64,000 nt of DNA, from the NCBI RefSeq assembly GCF_900110085.1, contig NZ_FOCK01000004.1, positions 186,001 through 250,000 on the forward strand, read 5' to 3'. The translations under genes were made by a program, and so were the position numbers. The notes below the pieces were generated by a model. That model did no database searches. It had not been told where the DNA came from and saw only the letters and a list, made by a program, of their open reading frames with translations. The stretch is from Prevotella sp. ne3005. Its GTDB lineage: Bacteria > Bacteroidota > Bacteroidia > Bacteroidales > Bacteroidaceae. Below, piece by piece: positions 19,659 through 26,963 of this stretch (position 1 is its first letter; each line of letters begins with the position of its first letter).

Positions 19659-20987
19659 ATGAAGAAGTATTTGATGACAGGTGTCGCAGCCGTCGCATTC
19701 GCTGCCACACTCACCAGCTGTTCAAAGGCTGGAGACCTTTATGACGAAGGTAAGGTTGAGGAGCAGAAAATTGCTTCTGTTACAGAAAAGTATGACGATG
19801 CCTTTATCAAGGCATTTGGACAGCCCGCAGCAAATCAGGACTGGGGCTTTGCCTCTAGAAAATTGCCCGCTTCGTTTGGAGCAGGTACCCGTACTTCTCA
19901 GACTAACTCAAATCAGTGGGGTACTAATCAGTGGGATGGCAGATATCTCAATTACCCGAAGCCTGCAGACATTACTCCAGAAGAAAGAGAGGCTGTGTTG
20001 GCTGTATTTAATCAGAAAGGAAAAGAATCCTATAAAGATTTAGTAAATTTAAGGAACTTTTTTGTGCAGCAAGTTTATTGTGGACCGAACGGTTCTAAAA
20101 TGAACCAACTTGCTTGTGTAACTAATTGGGTTAACGTAAACGCAAACTCATGGCCTGAAAAATGGGAGCAAGGTGATACATATACAGATGATGAAGTTAA
20201 CAATTTCAATACAGGAAAATATAGTGGTAATGCAGAGCAAGGCTGTATGTTAATGTTTAACTCTTCAACATCTGACTGGAGCTTTAAGACTTCACAGAGT
20301 GGTGGGCAAAGAATCTATGGACATTGGCGTATGGAAAAGATCAATGGAAATTATTATGTCGGTCTTGATCATGAAGCTTGGAGACAGGCTCCTGCAAACG
20401 CAAATGAGGAAGATAAGAGAGACTTTATTTATAATGACTGGATTATTAAGATTGTTCCGGGTGTAGGTACTATTATTGAGCCAGAAAGGTATACTGTCCG
20501 TATCATCTGCGAGGACTTGATGGCTTCAAATAGTTCAGACTTTGACTTCAACGATGTTGTCTTCGATGCTTCATACGTTAAGGGACAAACCAAAACTTAT
20601 ATTACAGTCAAAGCAGCTGGTGGTACCATTCCTCTCTATATTGAAGGAAATGAGGTTCACAAGTTGTTCCAGGATCAGTATCCTAATGATGGCATTATTC
20701 TTCCTGCTGATGGCGTAAAGGGCACAATGATCAATACCCGCGCTACAGGAGGCGTTGAGGTCGGTGACGCAACGCTGATTATTGATAGGATTATCGCTCC
20801 ATGGGATATTGCTATTACCATTAACAACGGTGGAACCACTATCCCCCTGAAAGCCGAGGTTGGAAGCCCTGCAGCAAAGATTGCTGTTAATCCATCATTC
20901 GATTGGCTTGATGAGAGAGCTGATATTACAAAGGTATGTCCAAACTTCTCATCTTACGTTCAGGACACGACTGTAAATTGGTATTAA
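19659..20987 (+). CDS. LruC/DUF4842-type lipoprotein, paralogue 5
   Basis: A 442-residue predicted lipoprotein (LTSC, Cys21) with FGQPAANQDWGF near residue 65. The signal region is almost identical in DNA to paralogue 4. The middle lacks beta-helix repeats and resembles paralogue 3 instead: YYVGLDHEAWRQ, then FIYNDWIIKIVPG. The acidic motif is DFDFND at 294-299, followed by KAAGGTIPLYI. So paralogue 5 joins a paralogue-4-like 5' end and 3' end to a paralogue-3-like middle, which hints at recombination within the cluster. Function unknown. Confidence 0.75.
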   Translation: MKKYLMTGVAAVAFAATLTSCSKAGDLYDEGKVEEQKIASVTEKYDDAFIKAFGQPAANQDWGFASRKLPASFGAGTRTSQTNSNQWGTNQWDGRYLNYPKPADITPEEREAVLAVFNQKGKESYKDLVNLRNFFVQQVYCGPNGSKMNQLACVTNWVNVNANSWPEKWEQGDTYTDDEVNNFNTGKYSGNAEQGCMLMFNSSTSDWSFKTSQSGGQRIYGHWRMEKINGNYYVGLDHEAWRQAPANANEEDKRDFIYNDWIIKIVPGVGTIIEPERYTVRIICEDLMASNSSDFDFNDVVFDASYVKGQTKTYITVKAAGGTIPLYIEGNEVHKLFQDQYPNDGIILPADGVKGTMINTRATGGVEVGDATLIIDRIIAPWDIAITINNGGTTIPLKAEVGSPAAKIAVNPSFDWLDERADITKVCPNFSSYVQDTTVNWY

Positions 20988-21019
20988 AATACATCAAATA
21001 CTTAAAATAACTAAATTAA

Positions 21020-21056
21020 GAGAAGGGGCTTCTGCGTGATGCAGCGGCCTCTTTTT
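21020..21056 (+). terminator. Terminator of paralogue 5, shared-hairpin type
   Basis: GGGGCTTCTGC pairs with GCAGCGGCCTC around GTGAT with one mismatch and a bulge, followed by TTTTT. Confidence 0.75.
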
Positions 21057-21597
21057 CATTTTGTACTAAGGGGACTCGGAGAGACTGCCGTGTAAAGTGG
21101 GACTTTAGTCGGAGTAAACCCTGACTTTATGACGGGTAAAGTCCAAGATTCTCTAGAGAATTTCCGGGTTTGGACTACCCTTTCTGATAGTATGTCGTAA
21201 TACGACTTTGGGGTTAGATAGTGCAAAAAAAGAAAGTTTTGCAATAAAACACCCACCACCTAACCAACATCTCTTGGAATACCCTTATACACTGGGGATT
21301 CAGTTGGTGGGGTGTTGTTCTAACTCCCCACCAACACCCCACCAACACCCCACCGACAAATGGAAACAGACCAATAGGCTAGGATAGATGCTACAGCGGA
21401 TACACTTACCCATTGGGTGGGGTGTTGGTGTAGTGTTGGTGTAGTGTTTGCAAACACCCAACCCTGCTCAAACTCTAGTAAGCAAAGGGACTCTGAGAGA
21501 TTTGGGTTAGATGTTAGCATAAAAATAGAAATTCTTCATGAAATGAAGATAATCAGAACCTCATTCGTGAATTTCTGTTAAATATAAGGCAAAAGAG
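21057..21597. repeat. Repeat-rich 540-bp intergenic region
   Basis: No gene is seen. It holds a CTAAGGGGACTCGGAGAG unit (21066-21083) related to the dispersed repeat; an inverted repeat GGACTTTA/TAAAGTCC (21100-21107 and 21137-21144) around GGAGTAAACCC, like the palindromes inside the GH92 gene; and three blocks of CACCCC/GGGGTG repeats. The blocks are GTTGGTGGGGTGTTG (21303-21317), C-rich CCACCAACACC repeats (21327-21354) and G-rich GGTGTTGGTGTAGTG repeats (21415-21446), which could fold together. Confidence 0.65.
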
Positions 21598-21628
21598 TTG
21601 CTTGTTATCGATATTTTTCTTATCTTTG
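21598..21628 (+). promoter_or_regulatory. Promoter of paralogue 6
   Basis: TTG at 21598-21600, a 20-bp gap, then TATCTTTG at 21621-21628. The leader is about 55 nt. Confidence 0.7.
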
Positions 21629-21684
21629 CACGAATAATAGTATCTTTTAATAGAAATTAGCTAATTGAATAAAAGTATTTGAGT

Positions 21685-24012
21685 ATGAAGAAGTATTTAT
21701 TGACCAGTGCAGCAGCCCTTGCTTTCTGCGGGCTTTTCACCAGCTGTACACACGATTTTGACAATGATGGGGGATCTGCCGCCCAGAATTCTGTCATGAA
21801 AACCTATGAGCAGGCTTTCGTAACTGCCTTTGGCCAGCCCGATCCCAATCAGGAGTGGGGCTTCGGCTCTTCAACTGTTGCTAGTACAAGGGCTATGACG
21901 AGAACTGACAAGCCAACCAAGCCATCATTCCGTGATGGAAATGACGGTATGCCTGATTTTAGCAAACCAGAAAAGCCGAGTTTCTACAATACCGTGGCAG
22001 AAGCAGAAGCAGCTGGAGTAACTGTTGTAGTAGCTGGAGCCAATACTGAACCACAAGCTAACACGACATATGCCATTAGCAATAATACGTCTTTTAATAA
22101 TTTGCAGAATAAGTCTGGTATCACTCTTTATGTAACGGAGAATATGAAATTTGCCCCCAGTTTTAGTGCTGGTGGTAATACTATTGTCGTAACTAGAGAT
22201 ACGAAATTAACGTTAGGAGGAGTACTGAATGAGAAAGTTAATGTGTATCTGGCACCGAACGCAGAACTCATATTGCCAACGTACGAATATAAAAATATTA
22301 TTTGGTGGCCGGAATATAAGGAGGAAACAGTATCTACTGATGAATACTCATTTAATAATAATTCTAGCGAGACTCCCTATAAATTATACCTAAGTTCAGG
22401 AAGTAAGATTACCGGAGGATCCATTCAAATTGACAATGGCTATCAGGTGTTGAATGACGGAGGTACGATTAATTCAACTAGCATCAGAGTCCAGAAATCC
22501 ACTTTGTGGAATGAAGGAAAAATCGACCTTACAGGAGACCTTTGGTCATATAACGGTGAGGCCAGTATCTTCAATGCTGCGGGCGATACAATTAGTGTTG
22601 GAGGTAAGCTTGAATTAACCAATAACAATGACCTCCTTTACAATAATGGTTATATGCCCATTACAGGAGACATTAAAATGAAAGACGGTTCTAACGAAAT
22701 CGTCAACAATGGTACCCTGAATTCATCTAGTGACCTTGATATGAAAGCGGGCGGTAAGTTCCACAATGTTGGTTATGCAACTATTTCTGGTCGCTCATAC
22801 ATCTATAACACGAATTCATACTGGGTTAACGATGGTCATTATACCACTGGTACCTTTGATGACCAGAACTGCGAGAAAGTTTTCAACAACTGTTACATGA
22901 CTGTAACTGGCGATTTCCATCTAGGTGTCCCTGCGGCTGCAAACGGCCACTCTTTCTTTACAATAGAAGGTGGTGGTGAAGGTGAAAGAGAATCAGGTGC
23001 CTATGTATATTGTGGCGGTGATTTTATATATGGTGGAAATACTGATCTTTGGTTAGGAAACAAATCCTATTTGGAAGTGATTGGCGAGTTCAAGTCCACA
23101 AATATTAACAAACCATATGGTGTTCACGGTCCCGAAAGCGGTTCTTATGCTGTCATTAAGGCAGAAAGCTTTACACAAGATAATAATGCTAAGGCCGCTG
23201 AACGTTGTATAACATTTTTCGGAAAGTTATATATTGACGCTCCAATTCAATATAACAACTATGTTGCAGAGGGTACAAACGTACAATTCAGTTCCAGTCA
23301 TCCAGAGAAGCCCGTTAAGATTCCTAGAACAGAGTGTAATCCTGGTTATGGCAGAGATCCTGAGCCAGATCCTTCTTCTGACGTTATCCGTGTGATCTGT
23401 GAGGACTTGTCTGTAAGAGAAAGCACCGACTGGGACTTCAACGATGCAGTCTTTGATGTACAATTGTTAGATAACGACAGTAAGGTTAAGATTACGCTGC
23501 TTGCTGCAGGTGGTACTCTGCCTCTGACCGTTGCTGGTGAGGAGGTTCACGGAAAGTTCAAGGAGTTTAATCCTGATCTTGGCATTTCTACAGGAACAAT
23601 GTTAAGTACTGGCTCGACTAACTCTACAGGAAAGTACGACCATATTAATTGTGTCGCTCCCTATTACATTATCGACAACATCTTTGGCTCGACAAATATT
23701 AGAGAAGTTGCTAAGAAAATTCCTGTACAAGTACAGAAACTAGTTAATGGCGAAAAGACTTGGGTTACATTAGAGTGTGAAAAGGGTAAGGCTACTGCAA
23801 AAGTTGCAGTAAGAGATAATTACAATTGGTGTGATGAACGTCAACATATCAACATAAAGTATACACTTACTGATATGCGTGGCAATGAATATGGAGGATT
23901 TACCCTTTATACAGAAGGTATCGTAGGTGGTGCTGAGGATCCTGAGCGCTGCTGGTACAATTATAATGGCCCTATCACAGACGAGATGGTACAAGAGCAC
24001 TTAGGTCATTAA
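21685..24012 (+). CDS. LruC/DUF4842-type lipoprotein, paralogue 6
   Basis: A 775-residue predicted lipoprotein (FTSC, Cys21), the largest of the cluster. The ATG at 21685 is preferred over the in-frame TTG at 21679 because MKKYLLTSAAALAF matches its paralogues. FGQPDPNQEWGF lies near residue 55. Residues about 110-540 are a long Asn/Gly/Ser repeat region (NDGGTINSTSIRVQKS, NNGTLNSSSDLDMKAG), like paralogue 4. The acidic motif is DWDFND at 582-587, then LLAAGGTLPLTV and a C-terminal block ending in TDEMVQEHLGH. Probably surface exposed; ligand and role unknown. Confidence 0.75.
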   Translation: MKKYLLTSAAALAFCGLFTSCTHDFDNDGGSAAQNSVMKTYEQAFVTAFGQPDPNQEWGFGSSTVASTRAMTRTDKPTKPSFRDGNDGMPDFSKPEKPSFYNTVAEAEAAGVTVVVAGANTEPQANTTYAISNNTSFNNLQNKSGITLYVTENMKFAPSFSAGGNTIVVTRDTKLTLGGVLNEKVNVYLAPNAELILPTYEYKNIIWWPEYKEETVSTDEYSFNNNSSETPYKLYLSSGSKITGGSIQIDNGYQVLNDGGTINSTSIRVQKSTLWNEGKIDLTGDLWSYNGEASIFNAAGDTISVGGKLELTNNNDLLYNNGYMPITGDIKMKDGSNEIVNNGTLNSSSDLDMKAGGKFHNVGYATISGRSYIYNTNSYWVNDGHYTTGTFDDQNCEKVFNNCYMTVTGDFHLGVPAAANGHSFFTIEGGGEGERESGAYVYCGGDFIYGGNTDLWLGNKSYLEVIGEFKSTNINKPYGVHGPESGSYAVIKAESFTQDNNAKAAERCITFFGKLYIDAPIQYNNYVAEGTNVQFSSSHPEKPVKIPRTECNPGYGRDPEPDPSSDVIRVICEDLSVRESTDWDFNDAVFDVQLLDNDSKVKITLLAAGGTLPLTVAGEEVHGKFKEFNPDLGISTGTMLSTGSTNSTGKYDHINCVAPYYIIDNIFGSTNIREVAKKIPVQVQKLVNGEKTWVTLECEKGKATAKVAVRDNYNWCDERQHINIKYTLTDMRGNEYGGFTLYTEGIVGGAEDPERCWYNYNGPITDEMVQEHLGH

Positions 24013-24047
24013 TAAAGAAAATACTTCAATAAGACAATACTTAAATA

Positions 24048-24092
24048 CGAGTGGTGGGCATCTGCGTGAGCAGGTGCTCACTCTTATTTTTT
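24048..24092 (+). terminator. Terminator of paralogue 6, shared-hairpin type
   Basis: GAGTGGTGGGCATCTGC pairs with GCAGGTGCTCACTC around a GTGA loop, followed by TTATTTTTTC. It keeps the TCTGCGTGAGCAG core but has drifted in the lower stem. Confidence 0.75.
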
Positions 24093-24121
24093 CTTAAAAT
24101 CGAGAAAACGGTCGAGTATTG

Positions 24122-24152
24122 TTGTTTAATTGAAGTATTTGTTGTACCTTTG
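24122..24152 (+). promoter_or_regulatory. Promoter of the nucleoside-recognition protein gene
   Basis: TTG at 24122-24124, a 20-bp gap, then TACCTTTG at 24145-24152. The box ends 8 bp before the ATG, implying a very short leader. Confidence 0.65.
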
Positions 24153-24160
24153 CAGTCAGT

Positions 24161-25450
24161 ATGGTACTAAATTGGATTTGGGTTGCGTTTTTCATCGTTG
24201 CATTCGTGATTGCACTGGTGAAACTCGTATTCTGGGGAGACTTCGAGGTGTTCCCAGCTATGATGGATTCGACGTTTGCTTCGTCGAAGACGGCATTTGA
24301 GATTTCGTTAGGTCTGACTGGTGTGCTTTCGCTCTGGTTAGGTATCATGAAGATTGGCGAGAAGGGCGGCGTGGTGAATGTGCTGGCCCGACTGCTGAGT
24401 CCTATCTTCACCAAGTTGTTTCCTGATATCCCCAAGGGCCATCCCGTGACGGGCTCCATCTTCATGAACATCGCAGCCAACATGCTGGGACTGGATAATG
24501 CAGCCACACCCCTCGGACTGAAGGCGATGGAACAGCTGAAAGAGATTGAAGACGGAAGATTGAAGACGGAGAAAGAACAAGGCAGGATCAGTGACAGTCA
24601 GATGAAGGAGATGAGCGTCACAGCCACGAATCCGATGATCATGTTCCTCGTGCTGAATACCTCGGGTCTGACGCTGATACCCATCTCAATCATGGTGTAT
24701 CGTGCCCAGATGGGTGCTGCCCAGCCTACGGATATCTTTATCCCCATCCTGCTGGCTACGTTCTTCTCGACACTGGCAGGTATCGTCATCACGAGCTTCT
24801 ACCAGAAGATCAACCTGCTGAACCGCACCATCCTGCTCACCCTGGGTGGAGCTGCCCTCGTGGTGGCTTCCGTCATCTGGGGCTTCGGACAGATGGACTC
24901 GATATTGATGAACAAGGTGAGCACCTCGACAGCCAATATCATGCTGATGGTGATTATCATCGCCTTCATCCTGGCTGGTGTGAGAAAGAAGGTAAACGTG
25001 TATGATGCCTTTATCGAGGGAGCTAAAGAGGGATTTACGACAGCCGTCAGGATTATCCCCTATCTGGTGGCCATCCTTGTGGGTATCGGCGTGTTCCGTG
25101 CCTCTGGCGCGATGGATATGCTCATCGATGGCATCCGTTGGTGCGTGGAGGCCTGTGGTGCCAACAGCGATTTCGTGGGAGCATTGCCCACAGCCCTGAT
25201 GAAGCCTCTCTCTGGCAGTGGGGCACGAGGCATGATGGTCGACGCAATGACCACCTATGGTGCTGATTCGTTTATTGGACGTCTGAGCTGTATCTTCCAA
25301 GGCTCGACGGATACCACCTTCTATATTCTTGCCGTCTACTTCGGTAGTGTGGGCATTGTAAAGACACGCCATGCTGTGGCTTGCGGACTTTTGGCTGATC
25401 TGGCTGGCATCATCGCCGCCATCGCAATAGCTTACCTGTTCTTTGGGTGA
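24161..25450 (+). CDS. Nucleoside-recognition (Gate) domain membrane protein, SpmA-SpmB-like
   Basis: A 429-residue polytopic inner-membrane protein. Both halves look like Gate/nucleoside-recognition domains: the first with GHPVTGSIFMNIAANMLGLD and NAATPLGLKAMEQL, the second with ALPTALMKPLSGSGARGMM and SCIFQGSTDTTFYILAVYFG. In spore formers these halves are the separate proteins SpmA and SpmB; in non-sporulating Bacteroidota the fused form has no proven role. Oddity: a charged insert encoded by a tandem 14-bp repeat (24544-24571, giving EIEDGRLKTEK) follows the first block. Heptad repeats link it to the next gene. Confidence 0.8.
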   Translation: MVLNWIWVAFFIVAFVIALVKLVFWGDFEVFPAMMDSTFASSKTAFEISLGLTGVLSLWLGIMKIGEKGGVVNVLARLLSPIFTKLFPDIPKGHPVTGSIFMNIAANMLGLDNAATPLGLKAMEQLKEIEDGRLKTEKEQGRISDSQMKEMSVTATNPMIMFLVLNTSGLTLIPISIMVYRAQMGAAQPTDIFIPILLATFFSTLAGIVITSFYQKINLLNRTILLTLGGAALVVASVIWGFGQMDSILMNKVSTSTANIMLMVIIIAFILAGVRKKVNVYDAFIEGAKEGFTTAVRIIPYLVAILVGIGVFRASGAMDMLIDGIRWCVEACGANSDFVGALPTALMKPLSGSGARGMMVDAMTTYGADSFIGRLSCIFQGSTDTTFYILAVYFGSVGIVKTRHAVACGLLADLAGIIAAIAIAYLFFG

Positions 25451-25451
25451 G

Positions 25452-25500
25452 ATTGAAAATTGAAGATTGGAGATTGAAGATTGAAAATTGAAAATTGAAA
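25452..25500 (+). repeat. Heptad array (7 x ATTGAAA-type) before flippase gene
   Basis: Seven 7-bp units: ATTGAAA, ATTGAAG, ATTGGAG, ATTGAAG, then ATTGAAA three times. The array begins 1 bp after the upstream TGA and ends 2 bp before the next ATG, so it fills the junction. Confidence 0.85.
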
Positions 25501-25502
25501 TA

Positions 25503-26948
25503 ATGGCAAATCTGAAATCACTGGCAAAGGATACGGCCATCTACGGCCTGAGCAGCATCGTTGGCAGGTTTCTGAATTATCTGCTCGTGCCGCTCTATAC
25601 GCACTATATGCCCAAGGATTCGGGCGACTATGGCATCAGCACAAACATGTATGCCTATACTGCACTGATTCTGGTGATACTGACCTTCGGTATGGAGACA
25701 ACACTGTTCCGCTTTGCCAACGACGAGCGGTTCAAGCCCGATACCGTCTTCTCGACAGCCATCGTGGGCATTACTGCTCTGACAGGACTGTTCGTAATGC
25801 TGATTTTCGCCTTCATCACGCCTATCAGCGAGGCCATAGGCTACGCCCAGCACCCTGAGTATATCTTGATGATGACGATCGTGGTTGCACTCGATGCCAT
25901 GCAGGCCCTGCCTTTCAGTTATCTGCGTTTCCAGAAGCGGGCCGTCCGCTTTGCCTCGCTGAAGATGCTGTTCGTCGTCCTGAACATTGGCCTGAATCTC
26001 CTCTATTTCGTTGTATTAGGCAAGACTTCAGTCTTCTATGTCTTCTTCATCAACCTGCTCTGCACAGGTTTTATCACCTTCTTCTTCCTTCCAGACCTGT
26101 TCCGTATTGATTTCTTTTTCAACAGGTGGTTGTTCAAGAGGATGGTCAGCTATTCGTGGCCCATCCTTATCTTGGGTATTGCAGGCATCCTGAATCAGGT
26201 GGCTGATAAGATTATCTTCCCGTTGGTCTATCCCTACGAATCGCAGGCCAATATACAGCTCGGCATCTATGGATCGTGTGTGAAGATTGCGATGATCATG
26301 GCAATGATTACCCAGGCCTTCCGTTATGCCTATGAGCCCATCGTGTTTGCCAAGAACAAGGATGCAGACAAGACGGAATACTACGCCACAGCGATGAAAT
26401 TCTTCCTGATCTTCACGCTGCTGGCCTTCCTCTGTGTGATGGGCTGGATGCCACTGTTGCAGTATATCATTGGTGCCGACTATCGTGAGGGTTTAGGCGT
26501 GGTGCCTATCGTCATGGCAGCAGAGATCATGATGGGCATCTACTTCAACCTCTCGTTCTGGTACAAGCTCATCGACAAGACTGTCTATGGGGCGTGGTTC
26601 TCGCTGGCAGGCTGCTTCGTGCTCTTCGCCGTGAACATCATCTTCATCCCAAGGTTCAGCTACTGGGCTTGTGCATGGGGCGGTGTGGCTGGCTATGGCA
26701 CAGCAATGGTGCTGAGCTATATCGTAGGCCAGAAAATGAATCCTATCCCCTATCCTTTGAAGGATCTTTGCCTGTATGTGGTATTCACTGGCTGTCTCTT
26801 TGGTCTGATGCAGATAAGCAAGGACTGGCCCATGATTGGTTCGCTGGCCTTTAACACATTGCTCATTGCCATCTTTGTGGCCTATATTATCAAGCGCGAC
26901 CTGCCACTCAGCAGCCTCCCCGTCATTGGAAAGTATTTTAGAAAATAA
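25503..26948 (+). CDS. Polysaccharide flippase-like membrane protein (MATE/Wzx superfamily)
   Basis: A 481-residue inner-membrane protein with about 12-14 hydrophobic segments. The ATG at 25503 gives MANLKSLAKDTAIYGLSSIVGRFLNYLLVP, the usual start of Bacteroidales oligosaccharide flippases; the in-frame TTG at 25488 lies in the heptad array and is rejected. The family flips lipid-linked oligosaccharides across the inner membrane. No glycosyltransferase genes are adjacent, so the substrate cannot be inferred. The S46 peptidase starts 15 bp downstream. Confidence 0.8.
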   Translation: MANLKSLAKDTAIYGLSSIVGRFLNYLLVPLYTHYMPKDSGDYGISTNMYAYTALILVILTFGMETTLFRFANDERFKPDTVFSTAIVGITALTGLFVMLIFAFITPISEAIGYAQHPEYILMMTIVVALDAMQALPFSYLRFQKRAVRFASLKMLFVVLNIGLNLLYFVVLGKTSVFYVFFINLLCTGFITFFFLPDLFRIDFFFNRWLFKRMVSYSWPILILGIAGILNQVADKIIFPLVYPYESQANIQLGIYGSCVKIAMIMAMITQAFRYAYEPIVFAKNKDADKTEYYATAMKFFLIFTLLAFLCVMGWMPLLQYIIGADYREGLGVVPIVMAAEIMMGIYFNLSFWYKLIDKTVYGAWFSLAGCFVLFAVNIIFIPRFSYWACAWGGVAGYGTAMVLSYIVGQKMNPIPYPLKDLCLYVVFTGCLFGLMQISKDWPMIGSLAFNTLLIAIFVAYIIKRDLPLSSLPVIGKYFRK

Positions 26949-26963
26949 TCAAAAGCTACAGAT

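Noticed and set aside
19228..19662. 144-codon frame bridging paralogues 4 and 5
   Set aside because: It overlaps the end of paralogue 4 out of frame and runs through the terminator and promoter.
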